A stretch of DNA of 64,000 bases from Oceanimonas doudoroffii (GCF_002242685.1 NZ_NBIM01000001.1:1302001-1366000), one strand, 5' to 3'; numbered from the stretch's first letter, positions 16,956 through 28,959 are shown. Made by a program: numbers and translations. Notes: generated from the sequence alone by a model not told the origin.

Positions 16956-19576
16956 CCGTAACGGGGACTTTGCATCAGGGCCTGTAACCGCTCGGCAGGC
17001 TCGGGCCGCGACAGCAGGTAACCCTGATAACGATGACAGCCCAGCTGATACAGCTGAGTACGCTGAGCATCCGTTTCCACCCCTTCCGCAATCACTTCCA
17101 ATCCCAGACTTTGCGCCATGCCGATAATGGCCTTGATGATGCCAAGGCTGTTGTCGTCATGAGGCAGGGCTTGCACAAAGGACTGATCGATCTTGAGCTG
17201 GTCCAAGGGAAGCCGCTGTAGATAAAGCAACGAGGAATAACCGGTGCCGAAGTCGTCGATGGCAAAGCGCACGCCGTGGGCCTTGAGCGCCTGCATGCGG
17301 TCAATGGCCCCGGGCATGTCGTCAAGCAGCATCGACTCGGTAATTTCCAGCTTGATACAGCCCGGATCCACGCCGGTCTGCGTAAACACCTGAAGCACCT
17401 CTTCGACGAAGCCGGCCTGATACAGGCGCGAGGCCCCGATATTTACCGACAGGGTGAAACTGCCGAATTCACTCAGCTGTGCCCAGCGCGCCATTTGCCG
17501 GCAGGCACTCTGCAGCACCATGTGATCGATACGGTTCATCAGGCCGCTGCCTTCGGCCACGTCAATAAAGGCACCGGGTGCCAGCGTACCTTGCTCCGGG
17601 TGCAGCCAGCGTGCCAGGGCCTCGGCGCCGATAATGCGCCCACGATGATCAAACTGGGGCTGATACCAGGCCACGAACTCTCCCGCATCCAGGCCACGCT
17701 GAATGTCTTCTTCCAGTCGCAGCCGCCGAGCCACCCGCTCCTGCATGCCCCGGTCAAAGAAGCACAGCTTGCCCTTGCCTTCCGACTTGGCCTGGTACAT
17801 GGCCAGCTCCGCCTGTTGCACCTGTTCGTCCGGTGAGGCGTGCTGCCCTTCAAGCAGCACCATGCCCAGGCTGGCGCCACAACGCAACGCATGTTCTTCA
17901 TGAGCATAAGGCTGCTCCAGCGCCGACAGCAGGGTGTATCCCAGTTGCTCCAGGTGAGCCGCGGCCTGGCGCTTGTCCGCCGGCAGGCCGGTGCTCAGCA
18001 CCACAAACTCGTCACCGCCCAGCCGCGCCACCAGGTCGCCGGGGTGCATCAGGTTGCTGAGGCGCAGGGCCGCCTGCTGCAATACCTGATCCCCCACCGA
18101 CAGCCCCCAGAGATCATTGATGTGCTTGAACTTGTCGAGATCGATAAAGATCAGGCCGCTCAAGTCCCGCGGCACGTCGATAAGCTCCGCCAGACGCTGA
18201 TACAGAAAGCGTCGGTTGGGCAGGCCGGTCACCCCGTCATAAAAGGCCAGGTGATTGATGCGCTCCGCATCCTTTTTACGCTGGGAAATATCGTTGATGG
18301 ACGCCACATAATGGCTAACCTCTCCCTGTACGTCGCGCACTGCACTGATCGACAGCCACTGGGGATAAACATGCCCCGACTTGCGCCGGTTGAGTATTTC
18401 CCCCTGCCAGTGGCCATGGTCGTGAATATGGCGCCACATCTGCCGGTAGAATGCACCGTCGTGCTGGCCGGAGCCCAGCATCGCCGGCGTATTGCCAATG
18501 ACCTCCTCCACCCCGTAACCGGTGATCTCGGTAAAGGCCCGGTTTACCCGCAAAATACGGGTCTGGGCATCGGTGATCATCATGCCCTCAAAACTATCAA
18601 AAGCCACCGCCGCGATACGCAGTTCGGTTTCATTGCGCTCCCGTTGAGTGATGTCGCGGGTCAGCACCACCGCAGCAGGCCCTTCGTTCAGGGGCGCCTC
18701 CATGGCCTGAGCCCGGCTTTCAAATACTCGCCGGTCGTCTCCCTCGCCCAGCTCATACACCAGCCGCTGACAGCCCTGTTGCGTCAAGGTACGCCGAATA
18801 AAGTCCTGGAAACGCCTGGCCAGTGCCGGCTCAAACAGCTGGGGTAAAAGCTTGCCAATCACGTTGTTGGCCACGGGGTAAGGCTGTGCCGAGGATGAAG
18901 CCATCACCTCCAGACATCGGCCCTGCTCGTTCATCACGAACATCAGATCCGGCAAGGCGCCGGTAATGGCGCGCAGGCGGGCTTCGCTGTGCTCAAGCAA
19001 CGCCTGCTCCCGCTGGCGTTGCTCGGCATCGTGCAAAATCAGGGTAAGGATAAGGGTCAGCGGTACGACCACCGCCAGATAGGGCCAGATATACTCAGGC
19101 ATCAGTTCCCGCTGCACCGGCGTCATCAGGGCCGCGATCAGCAGCAGGCTGGCGGCATGCAATACCAGCACCGCCGGCAGCAAGTGCCACAGGTTGATGC
19201 GCAGCCAGCCCCGGCCAACTCCGTGACGAAAGGCCAGTCCCAGGACCAGGGCAAATCCGATATTGAGTACTCCGCTAAAGGCACCGGCTCCGCCGATCCA
19301 GAGTCGGCACAGGGCCGCCATCAGCGCCGCCAGGGCGCCAGACAAGGGACCGCCGAACACCCCGGCCACAAAGATCACGCCGCTGCGGGCGTCGAGCAAC
19401 ACGCCGGGCGCCACGGTAAAGGGCAGCAGCATGCAAACGATGGCCGCCAGACCAAACCAGAATCCTGTGGTCACTATGGCCAGGCGCGGATGGTGACGGC
19501 CCTTGCGCGCATTCAGGGTCAGCAACCAGCCCATGGCCAGCAACACCACGGCCTGTTGAATCACGATATTAAGCAT
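16952..19576 (-). CDS. 5TM-PAS-PAS-GGDEF-EAL c-di-GMP turnover protein
   Basis: An 874-aa membrane protein with a LytS-like 5TM region (about 1-182; GFWFGLAAIVCML, GVFGGPLSGALAA), two PAS-like regions (about 200-315 and 325-432), a GGDEF domain with GGDEF at 520-524 and an EAL domain with EAL at 652-654. The phosphodiesterase residues look complete: N712, E744, E747, D774-D775 in IDDFGTGYSS, K795 and E831 in IAEGVE. The inhibitory RxxD is absent (HPGD in its place). Phosphodiesterase activity is therefore likely, and cyclase activity possible. It converges with the cyclase gene at 15384 and overlaps it by 4 bases. The start has a weak ribosome-binding site. Confidence 0.92.
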   Translation of the reverse strand: MLNIVIQQAVVLLAMGWLLTLNARKGRHHPRLAIVTTGFWFGLAAIVCMLLPFTVAPGVLLDARSGVIFVAGVFGGPLSGALAALMAALCRLWIGGAGAFSGVLNIGFALVLGLAFRHGVGRGWLRINLWHLLPAVLVLHAASLLLIAALMTPVQRELMPEYIWPYLAVVVPLTLILTLILHDAEQRQREQALLEHSEARLRAITGALPDLMFVMNEQGRCLEVMASSSAQPYPVANNVIGKLLPQLFEPALARRFQDFIRRTLTQQGCQRLVYELGEGDDRRVFESRAQAMEAPLNEGPAAVVLTRDITQRERNETELRIAAVAFDSFEGMMITDAQTRILRVNRAFTEITGYGVEEVIGNTPAMLGSGQHDGAFYRQMWRHIHDHGHWQGEILNRRKSGHVYPQWLSISAVRDVQGEVSHYVASINDISQRKKDAERINHLAFYDGVTGLPNRRFLYQRLAELIDVPRDLSGLIFIDLDKFKHINDLWGLSVGDQVLQQAALRLSNLMHPGDLVARLGGDEFVVLSTGLPADKRQAAAHLEQLGYTLLSALEQPYAHEEHALRCGASLGMVLLEGQHASPDEQVQQAELAMYQAKSEGKGKLCFFDRGMQERVARRLRLEEDIQRGLDAGEFVAWYQPQFDHRGRIIGAEALARWLHPEQGTLAPGAFIDVAEGSGLMNRIDHMVLQSACRQMARWAQLSEFGSFTLSVNIGASRLYQAGFVEEVLQVFTQTGVDPGCIKLEITESMLLDDMPGAIDRMQALKAHGVRFAIDDFGTGYSSLLYLQRLPLDQLKIDQSFVQALPHDDNSLGIIKAIIGMAQSLGLEVIAEGVETDAQRTQLYQLGCHRYQGYLLSRPEPAERLQALMQSPRYG

Positions 19577-19970
19577 TTACATTCATATTCAAATACAGCA
19601 TCGGTCGGCCATATGTAGCAGGCAGAGCAAAAGGCAAAACCGGCATTGCCATTTTCAAGCCGGAAGGCGAACTCGCAGTTTATCAGATTACGGCGTTAAT
19701 ACAGCAACTTAGCCGCCATCCTTCTCACATAATAAGAACCTGGGCAAGATTAGCAGCATCATCGCCGGCAATCAAAACGTCCCTTTTGAAATACCAGCAG
19801 CTATTGCCACCGTCGACATCAGAAAAATCGATCCTGTGGTTTATACGTAGAAAAACTTGACGCTGGCCCTGGGCTGGCCAATAACTAATCAGAGGCGGGA
19901 CGGCGCCGGCCGTTTCAACTCAACACTCGCTGTCAGCCATTTGGCTACGGAACTTTTGGGGGAATGAGCC
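19577..19970. other. 394-base intergenic region, dual promoter region
   Basis: Lies between the divergent EAL gene and the Yip1-type gene. It must hold both promoters. One candidate for the rightward gene is TTGACG at 19857-19862 with ATAACT at 19881-19886 (18-base spacer). The left 250 bases are AT-richer than the genes around them. I see no ORF with a credible start site, no RNA gene and no strong repeat. Confidence 0.4.
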
Positions 19971-20570
19971 ATGATTTTGAACCACATCTGGGGTCTGTAT
20001 GCCCACCCCAAGGATGAGTGGCATACCATAGATGATCACCATGAAAGCCTCAGTTACAGCCTGACCCACCTGATTTTCATCGCCCTGATCCCGTCGGTAT
20101 GTACCTTTATTTCGGCCACTCTCATCGGCTGGCATTTTGGTACCCAGAACACCATCATGATGACCACCCAAAGTGCGCTGATCATGTCGGTGGGCATGTA
20201 CTTCACCCTGATTGGCGGGGTCTTTGCCCTGGCCTACCTGACCTTCTGGATGGCCAAGACCTTTGGTGCCAACCCGACCTTCACCCAAAGCATGGAGCTA
20301 GCCGCCTACACCGCCACCCCGCTGTTTATGACCGGCCTGGCGGTCCTTTATCCGGAGCCGGTGTTCCTGATGATGGTGGGCCTGGCGGGCCTGGCCTATT
20401 CGGTCTACCTGCTGTATTCCGGCGTGCCGATTATCATGCACATTCCCGAAGAGCGCGGCTTTATTTACGCAAGCTCGGTGGTAACCTGCGGCCTTATTCT
20501 GCTGGTGTGCATCATGGTTGGCTCTGTGATTGTATGGAGCTGGGGGCTGGGACCCATCTATACCAACTAA
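19971..20570 (+). CDS. Yip1-family inner-membrane protein (YohC-like)
   Basis: The 199-aa protein has about five hydrophobic segments (around 35-56, 66-92, 105-122, 126-150, 168-192) separated by short loops and begins MILNHIWGLYAHPKDEW, the typical start of bacterial Yip1-domain proteins such as E. coli YohC. The family has no established bacterial function. GGGGGAATGAGCC immediately before the ATG supports the start. It is a single-gene unit ending in a terminator shared with purF. Confidence 0.8.
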   Translation: MILNHIWGLYAHPKDEWHTIDDHHESLSYSLTHLIFIALIPSVCTFISATLIGWHFGTQNTIMMTTQSALIMSVGMYFTLIGGVFALAYLTFWMAKTFGANPTFTQSMELAAYTATPLFMTGLAVLYPEPVFLMMVGLAGLAYSVYLLYSGVPIIMHIPEERGFIYASSVVTCGLILLVCIMVGSVIVWSWGLGPIYTN

Positions 20571-20587
20571 GGCAAAATGACGAGCAT

Positions 20588-20617
20588 AAAAAAGCCGGGG
20601 CATCCCCGGCTTTTTTT
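20588..20617. terminator. Bidirectional terminator between the Yip1 gene and purF
   Basis: GCCGGGG / CCCCGGC stem with a 3-base loop, flanked by six As on one side and seven Ts on the other, between convergent genes. Confidence 0.9.
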
Positions 20618-20623
20618 GAGGCC

Positions 20624-22144
20624 TTAAGACTGGCCTTCGTTGTACATTTCCAGGTGACTGTTATCGATGCTGTCCTTTTGTTTGGCCGCATCGTTGCGCT
20701 GGGAATTAAGGGCGTCCAGATATTCCTGGTTAACGTCCTTGGTTACGTACTCACCGGTAAATACCGAGGTTTCAAACCGGCGCAACTCCGGGTTGAAATG
20801 ACGCACCGCGTCTTCCAGATCTTCCAGCTCCTGGAAAATAAGGCCGTCGGCACCGATGAGCTTGCAAATTTCTTCCGACTCACGACCATAGGCGATCAGC
20901 TCATTGGCCGAAGGCATGTCGATGCCATAAACGTTCGGGAAACGAATTTCCGGAGCGGCAGAAGCGAAATACACCTTTTTGGCACCGGCGTCCCGAGCCA
21001 TCTCGATGATCTGCTCGGAGGTGGTGCCGCGCACGATGGAGTCATCCACCAGCAGTACGTTCTTGCCGGCAAATTCCGACGGAATGGCATTGAGCTTGCG
21101 GCGCACCGACTGCCGGCGCTGCTGCTGGCCGGGCATGATGAAGGTACGGCCGATATAGCGGTTCTTCACAAAACCCTGGCGGTAAGGCAGCTGCAGGTTA
21201 TGCGCGATTTCCAACGCGATGTCGCAGGAGGTTTCGGGAATGGGAATAACCACGTCGATATTGAGATCTTCCCATTCACGGGCAATCTTGGCGCCCAGCT
21301 TCTGGCCCATACGCACACGGGCGGCATAAACAGAAACCTTGTCGATAAAGGAATCCGGACGGGCGAAATAGACGTATTCAAAAATGCAGGAATGATGCTG
21401 GGGCTCGGCGGCGCACTGCTGGGTAAAGAGTTCACCCTGCTCGGTGACGTATACCGCCTCACCCGGGGCCACGTCGCGGATCAGGGTAAAGCCAACCGCA
21501 TCCAGGGCCACGCTCTCGGACGCCACCATGTATTCGGTGTTGCCGTCTTCGGCATCGCGCTTGCCCAGCACCAACGGGCGAATGCCGTTGGGATCCCGAA
21601 ACGCCAGCATGCCGTGGCCGATGATCACCGCCACCGCCGCGTAGGCGCCACGCACCTTCTCATGCACTTTGGCCACGGCGGCAAACACGTGTTCCGGCTC
21701 CAGGTGCAGCTTCTGAGTCTGCTGATCCAGCTCGTGAGCCAGCACATTGATCAGCACTTCCGAGTCGGAGGTGGTGTTGATGTGGCGGCGAGCCACGCGA
21801 AACTGCTCTTCCTTCACCTCATCGGCGTTGGTCAGGTTGCCGTTGTGGGCCAGGGCAATACCAAAGGGCGAGTTCACATAAAATGGCTGGGCCTGGGCAA
21901 CACTGCTGCTGCCGGCGGTGGGATAGCGGACGTGGCCGATGCCGACGTTACCGATGAGACGCTCCATGTGGCGTTCTTCAAACACGTCCCGCACCAGGCC
22001 GTTGGCCTTGCGCTGACGAAAGGTGTCACCGGAGATGGTGACGATGCCGGCGGCATCCTGTCCTCTGTGCTGAAGTACCGTAAGCGCATCGTACAGCGCC
22101 TGGTTGACCGGGGTCGTACCTTGAATACCGACAATCCCACACAT
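20624..22144 (-). CDS. purF: Amidophosphoribosyltransferase
   Basis: First committed enzyme of purine synthesis: PRPP plus glutamine to phosphoribosylamine. The ATG at 22144 gives 506 aa starting MCGIVGI, so Cys2 becomes the N-terminal nucleophile after Met removal, and GAGGAA lies upstream. A start two codons earlier would block this and is rejected. The glutaminase domain has [19 protein letters not shown] and AHNGNLTNA. The PRPP loop is [14 protein letters not shown]. No propeptide is present. It follows cvpA by 20 bases, as in E. coli. Confidence 0.97.
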   Translation of the reverse strand: MCGIVGIQGTTPVNQALYDALTVLQHRGQDAAGIVTISGDTFRQRKANGLVRDVFEERHMERLIGNVGIGHVRYPTAGSSSVAQAQPFYVNSPFGIALAHNGNLTNADEVKEEQFRVARRHINTTSDSEVLINVLAHELDQQTQKLHLEPEHVFAAVAKVHEKVRGAYAAVAVIIGHGMLAFRDPNGIRPLVLGKRDAEDGNTEYMVASESVALDAVGFTLIRDVAPGEAVYVTEQGELFTQQCAAEPQHHSCIFEYVYFARPDSFIDKVSVYAARVRMGQKLGAKIAREWEDLNIDVVIPIPETSCDIALEIAHNLQLPYRQGFVKNRYIGRTFIMPGQQQRRQSVRRKLNAIPSEFAGKNVLLVDDSIVRGTTSEQIIEMARDAGAKKVYFASAAPEIRFPNVYGIDMPSANELIAYGRESEEICKLIGADGLIFQELEDLEDAVRHFNPELRRFETSVFTGEYVTKDVNQEYLDALNSQRNDAAKQKDSIDNSHLEMYNEGQS

Positions 22145-22164
22145 GTCCAAATTTCCTCGAATTA

Positions 22165-22656
22165 CTATAGCTTGGGGGGTAAAAAGCTGGATGAATTCTG
22201 CAGCATATTAAAGAACCACTGGATCACGATACCAAACTCGGGGATGAGCACCGACTGTTTCCACCACAGGCTTTGGGGAAAGGCGGTCAGGGTATCGATA
22301 AACAGCAGCAGCGCGGCGACGATAAACACGCCACGCACGGCGCCAAAACAGACGCCCAGCACCCGGTCGGTGCCCGACAGGCCGGTACGGGTGACCAGCT
22401 CGCCGACGATGTAGTTGACCAGGGCGCCCAGGATCAGGGTAAGCACAAACAGAATGGCAATGGCGGCGCCATTGCGGAACAGCGGATCGGTAATGTCGAG
22501 AAACACCGCCAGATCGGCGTAAAAACGGCTGGCGATAAAGAAGGCGGCCACCCAGGTGGCAAGGGACATGGCTTCCTTGACGAAGCCCCGGACCAGGCTG
22601 ATGAGGGCCGACAGGCCGATAACGCCGAGTATTACGTAGTCTATCCAAATCATCAT
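22165..22656 (-). CDS. cvpA: CvpA family membrane protein
   Basis: Inner-membrane protein required for colicin V production in E. coli, later linked to envelope integrity. From the ATG at 22656 it is 163 aa with four membrane segments and the conserved [13 protein letters not shown] start, [29 protein letters not shown] and the Ser-rich SSSFLPP end. A second ATG follows at once, at 22653. AGGAGG lies 14 bases upstream of the first. A longer open frame reaches beyond 22900 but crosses the serS terminator and has no family match. It precedes purF in the usual cvpA-purF operon. Confidence 0.93.
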   Translation of the reverse strand: MMIWIDYVILGVIGLSALISLVRGFVKEAMSLATWVAAFFIASRFYADLAVFLDITDPLFRNGAAIAILFVLTLILGALVNYIVGELVTRTGLSGTDRVLGVCFGAVRGVFIVAALLLFIDTLTAFPQSLWWKQSVLIPEFGIVIQWFFNMLQNSSSFLPPKL

Positions 22657-22885
22657 GTTAGTGCCGAAGCCCTCCTGATTGCCGCGCATTCTATCAAACC
22701 CACCCGGTAAAAGGCGACGAAAATGCGGATAAACTTCATTCAAGATGAAACTATCGCGGGCAAGGAGCGACGTCTGCAGACGCAGGTCGGCACCTATCGC
22801 GTCCAGCCCGGGAGGTAAGACGGCGACGTGGGAATGCGCGGCCGGTTGCGTATCCCTGCGGGCTAACGTGGCGAGCGGCAGCCAA
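22657..22885. repeat. Upstream region of cvpA-purF with a palindromic repeat element
   Basis: CTATCGCG occurs at 22751-22758 and again at 22794-22801, 43 bases apart. Between the copies lies the perfect palindrome CGTCTGCAGACG (22771-22782) within GGAGCGACGTC-type sequence reminiscent of REP elements. The sequence at 22836-22851 matches 11 of 16 positions of the PurR operator, mostly in the right half (GGTTGCGT), which is too weak to call. No other feature is evident. Confidence 0.4.
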
Positions 22886-22911
22886 TAAAAAAGCCGGGGC
22901 AATACCCCGGC
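22886..22911 (-). terminator. Intrinsic terminator of serS
   Basis: Stem GCCGGGG / CCCCGGC with a 5-base loop. Minus-strand reading ends in CTTTTTTATT, 23 bases after the serS stop. Confidence 0.9.
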
Positions 22912-22933
22912 CTTGCTGCCTTCACGGTGCCTC

Positions 22934-24235
<1,302 letters not shown>

Positions 24236-24343
24236 TTACCTTAAATTCGTGTGATGCGTTTTCACGCGGGCTCTTGAAATCGGTTCGGGCCACAGTTTAT
24301 CAGCATCCTCGCCGGCGGGCCAAGGCAAGCGGGGCCGGTTCGG

Positions 24344-25675
24344 CTACCGCTTGTTGCCGGCCTGCTCGTCAAGCTTGCTGAGGTAGTCGAGCTTGGCCTG
24401 TATTTTCTTCTCAAAGCCCCGCTCATTGGGCTCATAGTAGCGCCGCCCAATCATGGCCTCGGGCAGATAGGTCTCGCCGGCGGCATAGGCACCGGGCTCG
24501 TTGTGGGCGTAGCGATATTCGGTGCCGTGGCCCAGCTCCTTCATCAGTTTGGTGGGGGCGTTGCGCAGGTGCACCGGCACCTCAAAATCGGGCAGCTCGC
24601 GGGCATCCTTCAGCGCCGCCTTCCAGGCGGTGTAGAGGGCGTTGCTCTTGGGGGCACAGGCGAGATAGACAATGGCCAGGGCAATGGCCCGCTCCCCTTC
24701 CGCCGGGCCCACCCGGGTAAAGCAGTCCCAGGCCGCCAGCGCCACGTCCATGGCCCTGGGGTCGGCCAGGCCGATGTCTTCCGAGGCAATGGCCAGCAGC
24801 CGGCGGGCAATATAGAGGGGATCGCAGCCGGCGGTCACCATGCGCGCATACCAGTACAGGCCGGCATCGGGGTTGGAGCCGCGAATGGACTTGTGAATGG
24901 CGGAGATTAAATCGTAATAGAGATCGCCCTGGTTATCGAAGCGGGCCAGCCGCTCGCCGGTCACCTCCGCCAGCAGCGCCTTGTCGATGCGGCGCACGCC
25001 GTTGTGCTCCTCGGCCATGTCCGCCAGCAGCTCGAGGTAGTTGAGCGCCTTGCGGCCGTCGCCGTCCACCAGCTCGGCCAGCGCCCGCTGCACCCCCTCG
25101 GCCAGCTCAATGCCCTGCCCCGCCAGGCCGCGCTGGTCGTTGAGGGCCTGATTAATCATGGCTTCCACATCCGCGGTTTCGAGGCGCTTGAGCAGGTAGA
25201 CCCGGGCCCGGGACAACAGGGCGTTGTTCAGTTCAAATGAAGGGTTTTCGGTAGTGGCGCCGATAAAAGTGACGGTGCCATCCTCGATATGGGGCAGAAA
25301 GGCATCCTGCTGGGACTTGTTGAAGCGGTGCACCTCGTCCACAAACAGAATGGTGCGCCGCCCGGCCAGCTTGTGCTCCCGGGCCCGCTCGATGGCGGCA
25401 CGAATGTCCTTGACTCCGGAGGTGACCGCCGATACCCGCTCCACCTGGGCATCGCAGTAATGGGCCGCCAGCTCCGCCAGGGTGGTTTTGCCGGTGCCCG
25501 GCGGCCCCCACAAAATCATGGAATGGCAGTGACCGCCTTCCAGCGCCCGGCGCAGCGGCTTGCCCGGCCCCAAAATATGCTGCTGGCCCAGATAGTGCTC
25601 GATGCGCTCGGGGCGCATGCGCGCCGCCAGCGGGCGAAAGTCGTCCTGCTCGAAGTCCAGGCTCAGGGTACTCAT
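24344..25675 (-). CDS. rarA: Replication-associated recombination protein RarA (MgsA)
   Basis: AAA+ ATPase of the clamp-loader family that acts at stalled forks with SSB and RecA. The 443-aa protein has Walker A GPPGTGKT near residues 58-65, Walker [15 protein letters not shown], sensor 1 [12 protein letters not shown] and the C-terminal tetramerisation domain, including the [21 protein letters not shown] segment and FTRVGPAEG. The ATG at 25675 has the typical MSTLSLDF start. It is 9 bases downstream of lolA and 111 bases upstream of serS. Confidence 0.96.
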   Translation of the reverse strand: MSTLSLDFEQDDFRPLAARMRPERIEHYLGQQHILGPGKPLRRALEGGHCHSMILWGPPGTGKTTLAELAAHYCDAQVERVSAVTSGVKDIRAAIERAREHKLAGRRTILFVDEVHRFNKSQQDAFLPHIEDGTVTFIGATTENPSFELNNALLSRARVYLLKRLETADVEAMINQALNDQRGLAGQGIELAEGVQRALAELVDGDGRKALNYLELLADMAEEHNGVRRIDKALLAEVTGERLARFDNQGDLYYDLISAIHKSIRGSNPDAGLYWYARMVTAGCDPLYIARRLLAIASEDIGLADPRAMDVALAAWDCFTRVGPAEGERAIALAIVYLACAPKSNALYTAWKAALKDARELPDFEVPVHLRNAPTKLMKELGHGTEYRYAHNEPGAYAAGETYLPEAMIGRRYYEPNERGFEKKIQAKLDYLSKLDEQAGNKR

Positions 25676-25684
25676 GACCTTTCC

Positions 25685-26293
25685 TTACCGCTGATCGTCC
25701 ACCATCACGCCGGGCGGCGGGGTGAAGCGAAAGGCACTGGCAGCAAGCGTGGGGCTGGTGTTGAACCGGCTCAGGGTAAACTCGCTGCGCTGGCCGCCCG
25801 ACTCCACCACGGTAAAGCGCGACAGCCGGCCCTGATTGTCAAAGCGCAGGGTAAAGCGCTGTATCAGCTCAGCCGGATCCTTGCTGGTCACCACAAAACT
25901 GCTGCCCTGCTGGCTGACCTTGTAGCCCTGCCAGCGCGAGCGATCGGCCCCCGAAATCAGCAGAAACGGCGTATTCTTCACCGCCTGAGCCAGGGGCAGT
26001 ATGCTCACCTGCTCCACAAAGGGGTCGTACATCCACACATCGGTGCCGTCGGACACGATCAGGCTCTCGTCGGGCGAGGTGGTGTGCCAGCGAAAGCGGT
26101 CGGGCCGGGCCAGCTGCATGCTGCCCTCGGCCCGTTGCATGGGGGCACCGCTTTCGTCATAGACCTGCTGGCTGAAGTCGGCGGAAAACCGCCCCAGGGC
26201 CGACAGCCTCTGCTGCAGATCGCTCGCCGCATCGGCCAGCACCTGGGTGCTGCTGGCCCACAACATCAGTCCTGCCGTGATCAGTTTTTTCAT
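25685..26293 (-). CDS. lolA: Outer-membrane lipoprotein carrier protein LolA
   Basis: Periplasmic chaperone that moves lipoproteins from LolCDE to LolB. The 202-aa precursor has a signal peptide (MKKLITAGLMLWASSTQVLA) with cleavage likely after residue 20 or 22. The mature part has the family pattern ALGRFSADFSQQVYD, RPDRFRWHT with the hydrophobic cavity and ILPLAQAVKNTPFLLI. It starts 3 bases after the ftsK stop and precedes rarA, the E. coli ftsK-lolA-rarA order. BamE here and other lipoproteins would be its cargo. Confidence 0.95.
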   Translation of the reverse strand: MKKLITAGLMLWASSTQVLADAASDLQQRLSALGRFSADFSQQVYDESGAPMQRAEGSMQLARPDRFRWHTTSPDESLIVSDGTDVWMYDPFVEQVSILPLAQAVKNTPFLLISGADRSRWQGYKVSQQGSSFVVTSKDPAELIQRFTLRFDNQGRLSRFTVVESGGQRSEFTLSRFNTSPTLAASAFRFTPPPGVMVDDQR

Positions 26294-26296
26294 GGT

Positions 26297-28858
26297 TTAT
26301 CCTCTCGCCGGCGGTGGCGCCAGCACTTCCCGTTGACCGTTGCTGCCCGCCGGGCTGACGATGCCCTGGGCTTCCATCTGATCGATGATACGGGCAGCCC
26401 TGTTGTAGCCTATCTTGAACTTGCGCTGCACACTGGAGGTAGAGCCACGGCGCGACTCTACGACAAAAGCCACCGCATGGTCGAACAGCTCGTCGAGCTC
26501 ACCGTCGGCCCCTTCCGGCGCCTCGCCCGGCAACAGACCGTCGGTGCCGACGTCGCCGCTGAGAATGTCCTCGATGTAATCGGGCTCGCCCCGCTCCTTC
26601 CAGGCCGCCACCACCTTGTGCACCTCGTGATCGTCCACAAAGGCGCCATGCACCCGGGTGGGGTTGCTGTCGCCGGCGGGCAGGTAGAGCATGTCGCCCA
26701 TGCCCAGCAGCGATTCGGCGCCCTGCTGGTCGAGAATGGTGCGGGAGTCGATTTTGCTCGACACCTGGAACGACATGCGGGTGGGGATGTTGGCCTTGAT
26801 CAGGCCGGTGATCACGTCCACCGACGGCCGCTGGGTCGCCAGGATCAGGTGAATGCCGGCGGCCCGGGCCTTCTGGGCGATACGGGCGATCAGCTCTTCC
26901 ACCTTCTTGCCGACGATCATCATCATGTCGGCGAATTCGTCGATTACCACCACGATATGGGGCAGCTTTTCCAGCGCCGGCGGACAGGTGTCCATCGACT
27001 GGGTGGGCTGCCACAGCGGATCCCGCAGCGGCTCGCCGGCGTCGATGGCCTCCTGCACCTTGGCGTTGAAGCCCTTGAGGTTGCGCACCCCCATGGCCGA
27101 CATCAGCTTGTAACGGCGCTCCATCTCGCCCACGCACCAGCGCAGGGCGTTGGCCGCCTCCTTCATGTCGGTGACCACCTCGGTGAGCAGGTGGGGAATG
27201 CCCTCATACACCGACAACTCCAGCATTTTGGGGTCGATCATGATAAAGCGCACCTCTTCCGGGGTGGCCTTGAACAGCATCGACAGGATCATCACGTTGA
27301 CCCCTACCGATTTGCCCGAGCCGGTGGTACCGGCCACCAGCACGTGGGGCATCTTGGCCAGGTTCACCACCACCGGATCGCCGGCAATGTCCTGCCCCAG
27401 CACCATGGTCAGCGGGTGCTGGCTGTGATGGAACAGCTCGGTGTCGATCACCTCGCGCAGGTACACGGTCTCGCGCCGGGTATTGGGCAGCTCCAGCCCC
27501 ACGTAGGGCTTGCCGGGAATGACTTCCACCACCCGCACGCTGATGGCGGACAGGGAGCGGGCCAGATCCCGGGCCAGGTTGGTGATCTTGCTCACCTTGA
27601 CCCCGGGCGCCAGATCCAGCTCGAAGCGGGTGATCACCGGGCCTGGATAGACCCCCACCACATTGGCCTGCACGTTGTAGTCGGCAAGCTTGGCTTCCAC
27701 CAGTCGGGCAATGCGTTCCAGCTCGGCCTCACTCACCGCGTGCTGACGTGGCTTGGGCGGGTCCAGCAGGGTCACTTCCGGCACCGGGCTGAGCTGGCTG
27801 GCGGGGGCCTTGCGGGCCGGTGGCGCCGCCGGGCGCACAGGCTCGGCCGCCGCCGGCGCGTCGTCTTCGTCCTCGTTCAGCCAGGGCAGATCCAAGGCCT
27901 CACCCGGGTCTTCATCATCCTCATCCAGGCTCCAGCCGTTGGCTTCGGCCAGCGTGGCCACCGGCGGCTCATCGTCGTCATCCAAGGCACTCATAACCGG
28001 CTCCTGCCTGCGCGGTGGCAGCTTTTTCTGCGGGGCCAGCCGGGGCTCCGCATGGTGTGACGCCGGTGCCAGCAGCGGATCCTCATCGTCCGGCTCAGAG
28101 TCGTCTTCCTGCTCGGACTGGCCAAGGCGATCGCGGAAACGACGCCAGCCGGCAAAGCCGGCTTCCCGGGCCGGCGGCTCGGCCACCGGAGCCGGCTTGC
28201 TGACGGCTGCCGTAGCGGGCTCGCCGCCGCGACGGCGGCTCTGCCAATCGGCAATGCGCGCCGGCAGGCTCGACAGCCAGCTCGGCGCTTCCAGCACCAT
28301 GGCGCCGAGGCGCTCCACGATCAGCAGCCAGGACCAGCCGGTAAAAAAGGTGACACCGGTGGAAAAACAGCACAGCAGCATCAGGGTGGTACCCAGGCTG
28401 CCAAACACCGGATTCAGGGCCCCGGCCAGCATGTCGCCAATCAGGCCGCCGGCAGAAAAGTAGTAAATGTCGCCAATGTTCATGCTGGCCAGCGCCAGCA
28501 GGCTCAGCAGCACCATCAGAAACCCGATGATGCGCAGGCTCAGGGTCAGGTAGCAGATATCGATCAGCCCCTTGGGCCGCCACAGCGTTACCCAGCCCAC
28601 AAACACCATGAAGGGCGGCAGCAGGTAGGCAGAAAAGCCAAAGGCGAACAGCAGTATGTCGGCCAGCCAGGCCCCGGCCGGGCCGGCAGCATTGCGGATG
28701 TCACCGCCCCAGGCGGTTTGTGACCAGCCCGGATCGGATGGGTGATAAGACACCAGCGACAGCATCATGAACACGGCCAGTACAATGATGGCTATCAGAC
28801 CGGCCTCAAAGAGACGCTGCAAACCAGACATGGGAGTAAACAGCTTTTTCTCCGCCAA
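26297..28858 (-). CDS. ftsK: DNA translocase FtsK
   Basis: Division-septum motor that pumps chromosome ends apart and activates XerCD at dif. The 853-aa protein has four membrane segments in about 15-190, an acidic and proline-rich linker of roughly 200 residues (190-395), the motor domain with Walker [13 protein letters not shown] near 500 and Walker [13 protein letters not shown], and a gamma winged-helix domain for KOPS recognition ([22 protein letters not shown]) before a short end. The linker is much shorter than in the 1329-aa E. coli protein. The start is TTG at 28858, chosen because GAGGAG lies 7 bases upstream. No ATG gives the full membrane domain. Confidence 0.96.
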   Translation of the reverse strand: MAEKKLFTPMSGLQRLFEAGLIAIIVLAVFMMLSLVSYHPSDPGWSQTAWGGDIRNAAGPAGAWLADILLFAFGFSAYLLPPFMVFVGWVTLWRPKGLIDICYLTLSLRIIGFLMVLLSLLALASMNIGDIYYFSAGGLIGDMLAGALNPVFGSLGTTLMLLCCFSTGVTFFTGWSWLLIVERLGAMVLEAPSWLSSLPARIADWQSRRRGGEPATAAVSKPAPVAEPPAREAGFAGWRRFRDRLGQSEQEDDSEPDDEDPLLAPASHHAEPRLAPQKKLPPRRQEPVMSALDDDDEPPVATLAEANGWSLDEDDEDPGEALDLPWLNEDEDDAPAAAEPVRPAAPPARKAPASQLSPVPEVTLLDPPKPRQHAVSEAELERIARLVEAKLADYNVQANVVGVYPGPVITRFELDLAPGVKVSKITNLARDLARSLSAISVRVVEVIPGKPYVGLELPNTRRETVYLREVIDTELFHHSQHPLTMVLGQDIAGDPVVVNLAKMPHVLVAGTTGSGKSVGVNVMILSMLFKATPEEVRFIMIDPKMLELSVYEGIPHLLTEVVTDMKEAANALRWCVGEMERRYKLMSAMGVRNLKGFNAKVQEAIDAGEPLRDPLWQPTQSMDTCPPALEKLPHIVVVIDEFADMMMIVGKKVEELIARIAQKARAAGIHLILATQRPSVDVITGLIKANIPTRMSFQVSSKIDSRTILDQQGAESLLGMGDMLYLPAGDSNPTRVHGAFVDDHEVHKVVAAWKERGEPDYIEDILSGDVGTDGLLPGEAPEGADGELDELFDHAVAFVVESRRGSTSSVQRKFKIGYNRAARIIDQMEAQGIVSPAGSNGQREVLAPPPARG

Positions 28859-28904
28859 ACGTCCGCTCCTCGTTATTATGATTGTGCTCAGGTTATCAGG
28901 ATAG

Positions 28905-28923
28905 GGCGACGAAAAAAGTCGCC
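28905..28923. terminator. Short stem-loop in the lrp-ftsK spacer
   Basis: GGCGAC / GTCGCC with a 7-base A-rich loop, 46 bases before the ftsK start. On the minus strand the loop is TTTTTTC. It is a short stem with no T-tail, so its role is uncertain. Confidence 0.35.
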
Positions 28924-28939
28924 ACCATACAACGACAAA

Positions 28940-28959
28940 CGAGCGGCCTGGGCCGCTCG
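28940..28959 (-). terminator. Probable terminator of lrp
   Basis: Perfect 9-bp stem CGAGCGGCC / GGCCGCTCG around TG. Read on the minus strand it is followed by TTTGTCGTTG, about 60 bases after the lrp stop. Confidence 0.6.

Noticed and set aside
14814..20000. Prophage or genomic island at the ssrA 3' end
   Set aside because: No integrase, no duplicated att sequence and ordinary composition. The genes to the right are c-di-GMP enzymes.
20099..22414. 771-codon + strand frame through the Yip1 gene, terminator and antisense of purF
   Set aside because: It runs through a strong terminator and two well-supported genes in other frames.
22836..22851. PurR box before cvpA-purF
   Set aside because: Only the right half-site fits. 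11 of 16 positions is not convincing.
25289..28060. 923-codon + strand frame opposite rarA, lolA and ftsK
   Set aside because: It crosses three real genes in antisense. The sequence is compositionally odd (His, Gly, Arg, Gln) and matches nothing.
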